A DNA stretch of 64,000 bases. Source: Siniperca chuatsi. Lineage: Eukaryota; Chordata; Actinopteri; Centrarchiformes; Sinipercidae. Below the pieces are notes generated by a model that worked only from the letters and a program-made list of their open reading frames with translations, had not been told where the DNA came from and searched no databases. Numbering within the stretch: the first letter of the stretch is position 1; each line of letters begins with the position of its first letter. The stretch is taken from assembly GCF_020085105.1 (NCBI RefSeq), contig NC_058052.1:8293733-8357732 (forward strand), in the 5' to 3' direction. Of the stretch, positions 1-10,341 are shown piece after piece. A program made the position numbers and the translations under genes.

Positions 1-209
1 TACATTTTGCTGTTAGCTACAGTAAGCAGGACTTGAGTTATTTTTTTGTTTCTTTTTTGTATTTTCTTTTGTTAAACAACTCCTGTTCATTCCTCGGAAA
101 GAGACTACTGCCGCCCTGGTCTGTGTGTCTGTTCCTAACTCACAGTAAATATTTGGAGTTTATCTAAATCTTTACTCCTTTTGTCACTCTTGTTTGCTTT
201 TGTTCCTAG
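1..209 (+). other. sgpl1 intron at the window edge
   Basis: This is non-coding, AT-rich sequence ending in a pyrimidine-rich tract and AG acceptor at 208-209. No exon could be recognised upstream of 210. Confidence 0.8.
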
Positions 210-3200
210 GTATATGGTGATTTTGCATGGAGCAACCCACTTCACCCCGACATCTTTCCTGGCATAAGAAAGATGGAGGCAGAGGTTGTAAGAATGGCTT
301 GCACACTTTTCCACGGTGGACCTAACTCCTGTGGCACAGTAAGTTATCATAAACATATACTCACACATTGTATAAGCTAAGGATGGATGGATCTAAAGCA
401 TGGATTGATTTGAATTAAACAACTCTTTGCCCTTTTTTTTTGTCCAGGTTACTTCAGGGGGAACTGAGAGCATACTGATGGCCTGCAAGGCATACAGAGA
501 CATGGCGTATGAACGTGGTGTCAAATACCCTGAAATGTAAGAGGAGCTTTATTAGATATGGTTGATGAGTAATGTCAGTTTTCTTGTATAGAATTATTAA
601 TTTCTGCAATCCAAAGTCCAACTGATCCAGGGTCTTCTGATTTCCATTTAAACATTTATTTTTTGGGGCTTTAATTAAGATTTCTGTAAGCTTAACGGAG
701 CACCAGGACTAAGGTTTAAATTGGTGAAGTTACCCAGAAGACAAATTTCAGGGTCCACTGGGAAATGAATCCCATGGATTTGTGATATGATGTTGCATTC
801 ATTTTGACAACTTCTTCTGTTTTAACACCAAAATAAAAAGGTATCTAATTTTAAGATGAAAAAGCACATTTTCTTTACTTTTTTTTTTGGCATTTTGGCT
901 TACATTCTGAATTATTAAACTTGTACAACATGTACTTGTCAACCTTGAATAACATGATAAGGCAGCACTGTACTTAATTATGTTTATGCCAATAAATTTG
1001 AATTTGAATACAAGACGTGGGACCATGTTAAGGCTTGTTCTTGACTGTGTTTTCCACAGAAGTTCTAACATTATTTTTGTGTTCTCCTACTCCGTGCAGT
1101 CTTGCACCTGTGAGCGTCCACGCAGCCTTTGACAAAGCAGCACATTACTTTGGGATGAAGCTTGTTCACATTGCCCTTGACAAGAAAACTATGAAAGTAG
1201 ACGTGAAGGTGAGAATACAGTACACACAGACAGTATGTGCTAATTGGCTGATATTCTTAGACATTAGTTATTCCCATATTGTTTCTTCTCTTTCAAGGCT
1301 ATGAAGAGAGCCATCAGCAAAAACACTGCCATGCTTGTGTGCTCAGCGCCTCAGTTTCCTCATGGAATCATGGATCCCATTGAGGAAGTAGCCAAGGTCA
1401 GAAGTGAGACATTTTTCCACTAAGTAGGATTGAGATGAAAGCAGGGAAGTCAAATCTCTGACACTTTCCCTCGGTGTGTTCCAGCTGGCTGTACGCTACA
1501 ACCTCCCGCTGCATGTGGATGCTTGTCTGGGAGGTTTTCTCATTGTCTTCATGGCCAAGGCTGGTTATCAACTCGCCCCATTTGACTTCAGGTTAAAAGG
1601 TGTTACCAGCATCTCTGCAGACACCCACAAGGTAAGGAGTGGTTGTTTATTTCAGTCAAATCAATGCTTACTTACTTTTTTCCTGTTTGTCCTTCACCCA
1701 ACTAAAAAAACAAATACACAAGATTTATTAAAAAAAGTCATGATGTCTAATAACAAATCCTGGAAAACTGACATTGTATTATGTGTAATGCGATAGTCAT
1801 GGAATTTATAGACCAATGTTTAATTTTAACGTTTTATAGTATTCTAATTCTGTATTTTGTGTGTGTGTGTGTGGGTGTGTGCGCGCGCTTGTGTTACTAC
1901 GTTCCTCTCCAGTATGGTTTTGCCCCCAAAGGTTCCTCAGTGATCCTTTATAGTGATATAAAGTACCGTCACTACCAGTACTTTGTAGCTCCAGACTGGC
2001 AGGGGGGGATCTACGCCTCGCCCTCAGTTGCAGGCTCCAGGCCTGGAGGAATCATCGCCGCCTGCTGGGCGACCATGATGCACATGGGAGAGAATGGATA
2101 CGTAGATGCCACCAAGAAGATCATCAGCACAGCACGCAAAATCAAAACAGCGTAAGACGCTTATTAACACTAAAGTCACGATGTGTTAAAAACAACACCA
2201 GAGCTCTTGAACTTTGATTTCATACAAAAGTTATCTTATCACCTCCAACATTTTAAATCATTTTGCTGTTTGTTTTTTTATTGACAGAATCTGCAAGATA
2301 AATGGTGTGTTTGTGTTTGGGGATCCAGAGGTGTCAGTGGTGGCAATAGGCTCAGATGTTTTTGATATTTTCCGTCTGTCTAATGCCCTGACGTCAAAGG
2401 GCTGGAATCTGAACACACTGCAGTACCCATCCAGGTACACATAAAAACAAATCAAATAATTTAAAAAATGTACTATTGTGATAAATAGTCAGAAGTGTAA
2501 CCACTGTATGATCTTCTCTTTCACAGCATCCACATTTGTTGCACAGTTCTGCACACACAGTCGGGCGTCGCTGATCAGTTTATCTGTGATGTCAAAGAGC
2601 AGGTTGCCATCATCATGAAGAACCCCAAAGAGAAAACCACAGGAATGGTGAGCCAGCTTTGCTTGCACACTTGTTCACATTGCATTCCTACACTGAATAT
2701 ACAGTACAATGTTTAGTTGGTACATTTATATAGAATTAGTCTCTAAAAGAGCAGGTATGTGTACATTTCATATCATGTTGAGTGAGTTTTATCATCCCAA
2801 ACAATAAGGATATACAAGGACACTGCAGCACTAAACAAGTTGGCTTTTGAAGTTCTGTTGTAATAGAAAAAGTGTTAATTTAGTAGTACAGAATTTTGTA
2901 GATGAATTGTGTGGAAAAGCCCACACTTTAAAAATAGCATTGCTTAGAAAATTCTGTAAAAAGACATGCAGTGGAGTATGATAGCATAAGATGTGTTGTC
3001 TATCTAAAGCAATAATGGTAAATGACCCAGTTCTCAAAATCAATAACCCAGTCCATCACAGGGCTACCACACATTGACAAATACCTACCTACACCTACAG
3101 TCAGAGTACAGTTTCCAATTCAGCTGACCTACATGTCTTCGGACTGTAGGAGGAAACCAGAGAACGCAAAGGAGAGAGTAGTCCACCCTGTTAGTGTGTA

Positions 3201-4038
3201 TTCAACCTTTGCATCTATAATTAAGGCCAAACTTTAATTTCATCTTTGGACAGCTTGCAAGTGCAGCCAAGTGTGAGTACAACTTCCATTTGTATTGAGG
3301 CATGACAAACCATGTGAAATATGTTTGCCAATCTCTATTGTGTACCATGCTGTTGGTACACGTGGCGTTTTGTTTTCCTGCTGCACAAGCTGTCGATTCA
3401 AGTTGACAAACTGCATGTGCTGTTCTGTGTGTCAGTTTTAAATGGAGTGGAAACAATATTTGAATAACAGAAATGAAAACAAAGGCCATACAAAGAGCAA
3501 AATTCTACTGAAAAATAAATCCTGAGATTTCAGTAAAATAACAATATTCATATGCAGCTGTCTTGATTTTTTGTCTGGGGGAGGGAGCCCACAGTGTCAG
3601 ACTTTGAAAACCCCTGGGCTAACACAGTTACTCTCCATCTACAGTGTATGTATACAGCTCAGAGAAAATCTGTTAAAAGGTATGCTGGGAGATGTAGGAG
3701 AACACTAACAGAAGTGCAAGCAGTCAAGGCAGGTTTATAAGTGGTTACACCAAGAAAAGTAATCATCAAATATTTCCTGAAATGCTCTGAACACCACAGA
3801 CTGGTGATAATCTATTAGTGTAAAAAGGATATGAGTGTGTGTTCTGTTATTTCTGTGCACTTATGAACTCACTCGTGTCTTCCTGCTGTTTCAGGGAGCA
3901 ATCTACGGCATGGCCCAGTCTATCCCAGACAGATCCATGGTGACAGAGATCTCCCGAGGTTTCCTGGACTGTCTCTACAGCACTGAGGTATCCAAGTCAA
4001 ACACCAGCCACATGAACGGCAATGGCAAAGCCCACTGA
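210..4038 (+). CDS. sgpl1: Sphingosine-1-phosphate lyase 1, 3' nine coding exons (5' end outside window)
   Basis: This is a PLP-dependent lyase of the ER membrane that cleaves sphingosine-1-phosphate to hexadecenal and phosphoethanolamine, the exit step of sphingolipid breakdown. The exons are 210-338, 448-536, 1100-1208, 1298-1396, 1485-1631, 1913-2151, 2288-2434, 2527-2647 and 3895-4038. All have AG/GT borders and join in frame to give 407 residues ending in TGA. Recognisable blocks are [37 protein letters not shown] then [23 protein letters not shown] and [12 protein letters not shown]. The lysine of ADTHK, the last codon before the 1631/1913 junction, corresponds to the PLP-binding lysine (Lys353 in human, from memory). 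The N-terminal membrane anchor and about 160 residues are missing because the window starts inside an intron. No breaks were seen. Identity is very secure from the near-continuous match to vertebrate SGPL1. Confidence 0.97.
1857..1892. repeat. (TG)n microsatellite with GC-alternating tail in an sgpl1 intron
   Basis: An interrupted TG dinucleotide run passes into a short GCGCGCGC stretch. It lies just 5' of the acceptor at 1911-1912, so length variation here falls within the polypyrimidine and branch-point region of the intron. Confidence 0.85.
3040..3200. repeat. Dispersed teleost repeat fragment in the last sgpl1 intron
   Basis: The stretch contains the words CACAGGGCTACCACACATTG, CAGTTTCCAATTCAGCTGAC and CTGTAGGAGGAAACCAGAGA. 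I recall this order from a very common interspersed element of fish genomes. It is decayed and carries no coding capacity. Class and borders are not determinable from this copy alone. Confidence 0.6.
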
Positions 4039-6900
4039 AGTGGGTTTGGACCCTCCTGACTCGACGCCACCGCACGCAGGGAAACGCGCTCGCCTCCTCC
4101 CAGACCTCTGAGTTAATCGCTCAACGGTTGCCTTATCTTGCATACCTACACCATATGGAAAACATCTGCAAAGATCTTTAAAGCACAAACCATCGTCATG
4201 TTAATCAGCCCAGAGGGAAATCGCTTGTAACACTGTGCCTTAGTGGCACAGAGAAGAAATGACTGGTTCCAATCAAGTTTTAGTCTTTTAATTTGATGTC
4301 ATTAATGTAGTGGAAGTTTGTCTTATTTTCTTTGTTTCAAAAGTTCATTTCAATTTTAGCTTTTGTTAAATGCATATGTTTTTCATAATCTCCACTGACT
4401 GTATAGCAAAACCATTTTGTTTGTTTGTTTGTTTTTTATGCCGGAACATTTCAGCTCGCTGCCATCACTGCTTCGCTAGCTGTGATGACTCGGCAAAAAC
4501 GCACACCACTGAAAGCTTGTTAGAAGCGCTGTATTGCCCTCTAGCATGAAACCTGATGTACTGCTCTAGACTGGCTCTACATGTGGAGGCCTGTCGATGA
4601 TGTACGTTGTCATTATCATGTAATAGTTCTCTGGAAAACAGCATTTTTAATGTAAAAGCACTGCAATGCCCTGACAAGAACATATCAGGTTAATCTGTTA
4701 ATCACTTGAAACTACAATTCCGATGTTATGGTCTGTAAGCATGAACATGCATGTTCTTGTTTGTTAGCAGTTAGTATGATGACATTCATTTAGTTTTGCA
4801 TTCGTGGTCCATCTACAGGGGTTGGATTTGTAGACAGAGGGAGAATGATTTGGATAGTGGGAGCTTTTAATGACATTAATATTCAATAAAATTGTCTTTA
4901 AATTTAAATTGGGGAAAAGTTGTAACCAGGACATGAACATTTTATTAGCGGCTAGTGGAATCCAAAGCTTATCAGCCACTCTGGATATTTTATTGTTTTC
5001 AGAATTGGACAAGGGTTTCTACACAGTAGCTGGCTTGTAAAGTAAGACAATGAAATGTAACATCTTTTAACAGACTGGACTGAAGGCTGTTTCCAACCCT
5101 GGTCTACTGTATATTATCAAGAAGCAGGAACTCAATATTTCCTCTATAGTCTGCATAGAGTCACCTGCCTACCACCTTGTTTTAAGTTGTCTCCTAATTC
5201 AATCTACCTCAGTTTCTACTCAATGCAAATGTCATTTATTCATCCACTGAAACACATTCTAACAGGGCAACTGTTGTTTTTGTTTTCCATTTCTAACATA
5301 AACTTCACAATGTTAGGGCATTTGACTAACTATAATAAAGTGTTCTTAGACATACTGATACTGAAAGGAAACAGATCCACTGTGATGGAGGTTTTTGATC
5401 CAAGACAGATTTGATAGTTTTATCTTGGAAGAACCACACTCTGCTCTGTCTGAATGTGGATATATTTTGGTAAATACCCATTCAGCAGGATATGTACACA
5501 TTTACTAACAGGCTGACAACTTGACGATGCATACTGTAACACCAAAATTACATTGTGTTCTTTCTTTCATGTGCTTTCCTAATATTGCTTGTTGAAATTG
5601 TGTATTTCCATGAAATAATGTCTTTGTTTGTGCAATATATAACTTTTCCTTTTATAAAGTGAAACGAGGGGTTATGCTCTACTATTAATGTTTCAGAGAT
5701 AAGACAGAAGCATAGTTTTAAATGACAGCATATCAGCCGTGTTAGTGTAATTTAACCATTTGTGTGACCACTGGGTGTTTATTAATAACTTAATTTGTGA
5801 GACTTTTTTGTTTTCAACAATTGTGTTTTTACATACTGAGCAATTTTAAAGAGATTAGACATGAATGTATTTAGGTTCTCAAATGTGCGGCGATTTTTCC
5901 ATCTTTTAGTCCGTGCCTGATTAAGACTGATGACAGAGGATGTAATGCCCCCACTAATGATTGAAGTTTATACCATAATGTGTCCATCCATCCATCTTTA
6001 AATACTGTGCCCAGTGACAGGGTGTGGAAACCCATGCCCGTGCAAAAAAAGAAAAAAGAAGACTTGACAATGACTCATCCTGTTTGCTTTGGAGAAATAT
6101 CTGCAAAACTTGTGACGATTGAATAGCCATGAAATCTCTTTTGAATAAAACCTTTTAATGCAAATTCCTCTTTATTTCCTCGCATTAACTGAAAGCAACT
6201 ACACACTAACAGATTCTTTAGAGGTCTGCAGATAAAATCTAAATTGTGTCCTGGTTTGTGTCGTTGCAGTTCGGTGACATTATGTAGCAATAATGAGCGT
6301 TCACCTCTGTGCATTCAGAGGTTTGAACTCATGACGTCATAGCAGATTTTCTCTAACATCCTCAGGGAAATTGGTTTCATAAAAGCGACATCGTTGAGGT
6401 TCCCCTGTCTTTCAAACATACACAGGGTGGATAAAGCAAGACAAACACCTTAAAATATAATGCAAACAAATACAACCTTACATTGGTCTCAAAATGTTTA
6501 ATTTTGTAGAGAACACAACTAATTTGTTTTGGAGTACTGGATTGCATTATATTGTAAGGACTTTTGTCCAGCCCTGTAGCCACGTTATCATCATGTAAGG
6601 TTTAAAGATTGTTGTTAAATCTTTGTTCATGTCAGAGTGCATCCTTATTCAGCAGATTTATTTTAAGTTAGGAAGCGATTGCTGGTTTCTCCCAGAAAAT
6701 GATCCATAGCAAACACTATTAATCCACTCAGAGCAGTTAACACAGGTACACCACAGCAGATGGTCTTACAGTGTTGTGTTTTCAATAAAATGCATTCAGT
6801 CTGATGAGAAGATCCTTTCCTGGTCATTTTTCAGTTACGACAGTTTGACAGAAAATAACATTTACTAACAGTAAAGTACAAAAACACTTGGCACAGAAGA
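4039..6900 (+). other. sgpl1 3' UTR and downstream intergenic DNA
   Basis: No open frame of note occurs between the sgpl1 stop and the pcbd1 3' end. Candidate plus-strand AATAAA poly(A) signals are at 4885-4890, 5334-5339, 6144-6149 and 6784-6789. The first gives a UTR of about 0.85 kb; the later ones allow longer alternative UTRs. Which is used cannot be told from sequence alone. The two genes converge tail-to-tail here. Confidence 0.6.
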
Positions 6901-7032
6901 CACTAGTTGTGGCAGAAAGACACATGTACCATTGTGAATCTTATCTGTTATAACAGCTGGAATGGTTGCTGAGAAATTACTTGAATTCTTTAGACTTTAC
7001 TGTATAAATATGATTTTACCTTACCGTTCTCA

Positions 7033-7038
7033 TTTATT
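7033..7038 (-). terminator. pcbd1: Candidate pcbd1 poly(A) signal
   Basis: TTTATT on the plus strand reads AATAAA on the minus strand, about 230 bp past the pcbd1 stop. It is the nearest canonical hexamer I found downstream of the stop. Confidence 0.5.
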
Positions 7039-7264
7039 CACCAAGTACAAAACCAACAACTACATATTTTTATAAACACATTGGACCCCTTGCAGTCTAA
7101 CACCTACAGCTACGTTATTCACAATACACTGACAGCAATTGGTTCATATTCTTTGGATTTGCAGGTCTCATTTTCAGAGATTTCTCATTGGAATGAATAA
7201 ATGAAGAGTTGTGGCATCCAGCACTTCAGTTTTCACTGTTGAAATGACTGATAATGTGTGTTAG

Positions 7265-9327
7265 TCACATCAGCGATGCCTGGTCAATGAAGGTGGCCAA
7301 AGTGATGTCACGCTGGGACAGCCCCCCACAGTCATGTGTGCTAAGAGTGATCTGGACCTGGGGGAACAAAGGAATATGGAGCAGAGAAGGGGAAACTGAG
7401 TATGACACTCATAAGACTAGAACAGGCTTAGTTTTCCTTATGTAAATTTCAGTGTGTTTGCTTAGGCCTAAAGATGGCGCTTTAATGTAAACCACTTCAT
7501 AGTGGCATCATCCACTCTAGCCTTCCCACTGACATACAGTAAAGCAGAAAAAGATGGAATAAAGTCAAATATCTATCCATGCCTCCATCTGCAAGAAATT
7601 GAAGTTTAAGTTATAAAAAGCAAAAAGTTGATTGTCAGCTGAGGTAAAAGCCTTGAGAGCAGTCAAAGTGTCATTTGATGTTTTTGTGTTTAAACCAGCA
7701 GAGATGTCAGTTGAAAGGTAAGCACTGAAAGTAAGTGAAGTGTATAGCACAGTAAGTTGTTGAAATGTCAGTTCAGATGTTACAGTGAAATCAATCGAAA
7801 TGTCAGTTAAAAAGTGAAGAGTTGAAATGAAATGTAGATTAGTAGATCAACCGAGCACAATGCGTACTAATGTTGAAATATTAAAATGTATGAAAATAAC
7901 GTAAAATGACATTTCTGAAAAAAATGTAGAAGATATAAAGTGCTTTCGGCATTGTTAATATAAAAATACTCATGTGTCAAGTGTCATATTGAAGCTTTGC
8001 TTAACAGTATACACCTGTGTGAGCTTGTAAACTTCTGACAGCAGAAAGTTCTGTTGAATCAGCCAACCTCAGTTATTAGCACAGTGCTTTGGTAAGGCAG
8101 AAACTTTCCCAATCTTAAATATAAGATTCTGAAGATAAATGTAGATTACATTATTTAAAAGACTATTGGATTTGAAGCTCCAGTACATGGTCACAATATT
8201 GGACTCTTCTTTAGCATGGAAAGCCACTCAGGACCAAGTCAAATCACTCTAAGGGTTGTAATCTTTTTTGCATGAGGCATAATGAGTCTTTTATACCTTA
8301 TTATAGATATTGAACCACTCCGGATGATGGTCCATCTTCTCTGCTTGTAAAGCCACTCTGGACATGAAACCAAAAGCCTGAAAAGAAAAAAATCATATTC
8401 TGTTATGTATAGGCATAACATACATCGTCGTTATGTGGGTTTTGTGAGATAAGTGCATTGTGATATATTAGGAACCTGATTAAAGTCTTTAAAAATCAAC
8501 TCTTTGTAAATGGCGTCCCGTCCCACAACTTCCACCCACTGAGCGTTGCGTAGCAGGGGGAGTAGGTGGGTCCTCTCCTCCTCAGTCAGACTCTGAATTT
8601 TACCAGCCTGGTAGGAAAGAGCAGAGGTAACAGTACAGCAGATCTGAGAGGGGCAGTTTCACAAACACAAACTGTGATTGGTTGCATAGGATCCCATCTG
8701 GAAACAATGAGAGGCTGCATTCCTGGTTTTAAAAAAAATAGCTGGTTCAAAGGTATGTAGTGGTGGTGGGAGGGGGTGGGGTTCGTAAGCTTGACACATG
8801 ATGCAGGGTCACATGGATTTAAAGTTAGTTATGCTCATTTAATTCAGCCTTGACTATTTAAAGTCTAAACTGCACTGTCAACATTTCACAACATTGCCCA
8901 AATAGATATCTGATTTTATTGCACAATCAAGAGTGGACTTTTGAAGGCTTTGTGCCAGGATGAGCTGTCATGCTTATAAACCACAACAGCAAACCGATGT
9001 CACCACCACAGCCTGAAACAGAGCAGTGACATCAAAAGGTATCATAGCAACACTCTAATCTGCTGGAGCGAATGGGCAGCACACAGACAATGCCCACTGG
9101 CTTAAACCTCCTATGTTCATCACACACACAGACACAGCAAAACCATACTGCCCCAGATGAAACTTTGTATTAAATGTATCTATCTGAACATCCGCATCTG
9201 CAATAAAACATAATCAAGTGCAGTTTTACACTTTGAGAGTGACTAAATGGCAACAGGTGTGTGAGGCGGTAAGCAGCCCTGTGTGGCAGACTGGACACAC
9301 ACTGTAGAGAGGTTGTGTACTCACCAT
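7265..9327 (-). CDS. pcbd1: Pterin-4a-carbinolamine dehydratase / DCoH, complete
   Basis: The enzyme dehydrates 4a-hydroxytetrahydrobiopterin during recycling of the BH4 cofactor of aromatic amino acid hydroxylases. The same protein binds HNF1 as a dimerisation cofactor. The minus-strand exons are 9327-9325 (ATG only), 8607-8476, 8377-8297 and 7357-7265, giving 102 residues against 104 in human. Visible features are [13 protein letters not shown] near the N-terminus, [30 protein letters not shown], and [10 protein letters not shown] near the C-terminus. The adjacent histidines of DHHPEW and the later histidine of STHDC are the catalytic set known in the family. The paralogue PCBD2 is similar and cannot be excluded from the protein alone, but adjacency to sgpl1, as in human, and the short N-terminus favour pcbd1. 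Intron 2 starts with a weak donor (GTTCCT). Confidence 0.95.
7600..7830 (+). repeat. Degenerate repeat built on TTGAAATGTCAGTT units, pcbd1 intron 3
   Basis: Variants of the word GAAATGTCAGTT recur at about 7701, 7761 and 7796, interspersed with AGCACTGAAA and AGTGAAG-type words. A second copy of the same family, in the same orientation, lies in ret intron 14 at about 51619-51770. It is non-coding. Confidence 0.6.
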
Positions 9328-10341
9328 GTTTGCAGAGTGTTGCACAGAGGAGGTTCAGCTCCAGCTTCCTGTTGCACGGAGGCTAATCTGCTGTGGCAGC
9401 CAGTGAGAGCAACTGGAATGAATCCATCAGACACATGAGCCGTGGGTCCTGCTTAGCTGCCCCTGCAGAAGCCTGAGCAGAAATCCTCCCTGCTGATAGG
9501 TTACTCAGCCACCTGTCAGCAGGGGTTTAATCATAAACTGTCATCTGTTGCACAAGGCATGCATGAGGCCAGCTAATTGTAGCAGAATTCAACACAAAGG
9601 CCAGTGCAGCAGTGTTTGCTGTGTGGTGAAAGGATGAAGATACTCTTACACATGCTTTAATAATCTATTTTATATTATATATGTACACATATTAAATGTG
9701 AATTTAAGCTTCAGAATAATATTCCACTGTTAATGATGTCTCTGTTCAACAGGACAGCAGATTTTAAAGCAAGCTCTGCTCTTCAGCTGACTGGAGTTCA
9801 TGTCAAAGGTTAATGAGCTGCTCCTGTGAGATCGCCCCGGTCAACTATCTGTCACAGCGAGCGCTCAGGGAAATTAACTGGTTAATGAAATGAAAAGAGA
9901 GAGAGGATGTGACAAGTGATCTGCATTTAACGGTTGGCTAGATGGGGAAATGGGAATGGTGCTTCAGTGTTTTGGTTAGAAAGGAAGGCAAGCAGTGATT
10001 TAGAACAAAACCATTAGATTGGAGTCAAATGGTTGTATAAATTATCTTTGTAAATGTGGCTTATCCCTCTGACTTCTACATTAATACACACACTTACTCA
10101 TATAAGTTTTTTAAACATGTGAAGTGTCTGTTTTCACCATCCATTCTTATTTTATTCATCATCTCTACCACAAAATTGTGGACTAATTTTGCCCCAAAAG
10201 TTCTTTCAAATATATGCATCACCAGCAAACCAGATAAAAGGAACCACCAACCACGCATGCATGCTGCCCTTTGACCGCTTTTTATATTGGTGTGAGTGCT
10301 ATAAAGATGAGTAGTGGAAGTGGATGTTTTCAAGTAGCAAC
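9328..10341. promoter_or_regulatory. Head-to-head intergenic region of pcbd1 and hgsnat
   Basis: About 1.0 kb separates the pcbd1 ATG (minus) from the hgsnat ATG (plus). The pcbd1 side, about 9328-9420, should contain its 5' UTR. A block at about 9770-9900 is less AT-rich and not repetitive. TATAAAG at 10300-10306 is only about 40 bp from the hgsnat ATG, which makes it a doubtful TATA box. No CpG-rich island is evident. The promoter role is inferred from geometry only. Confidence 0.5.

Noticed and set aside
7265..9327. Assignment as pcbd2 rather than pcbd1
   Set aside because: Some residues resemble PCBD2, but the short N-terminus without a mitochondrial-type leader and the adjacency to sgpl1 favour pcbd1.
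10300..10306. TATA box for hgsnat
   Set aside because: It lies only about 40 bp before the ATG, which would leave almost no 5' UTR.
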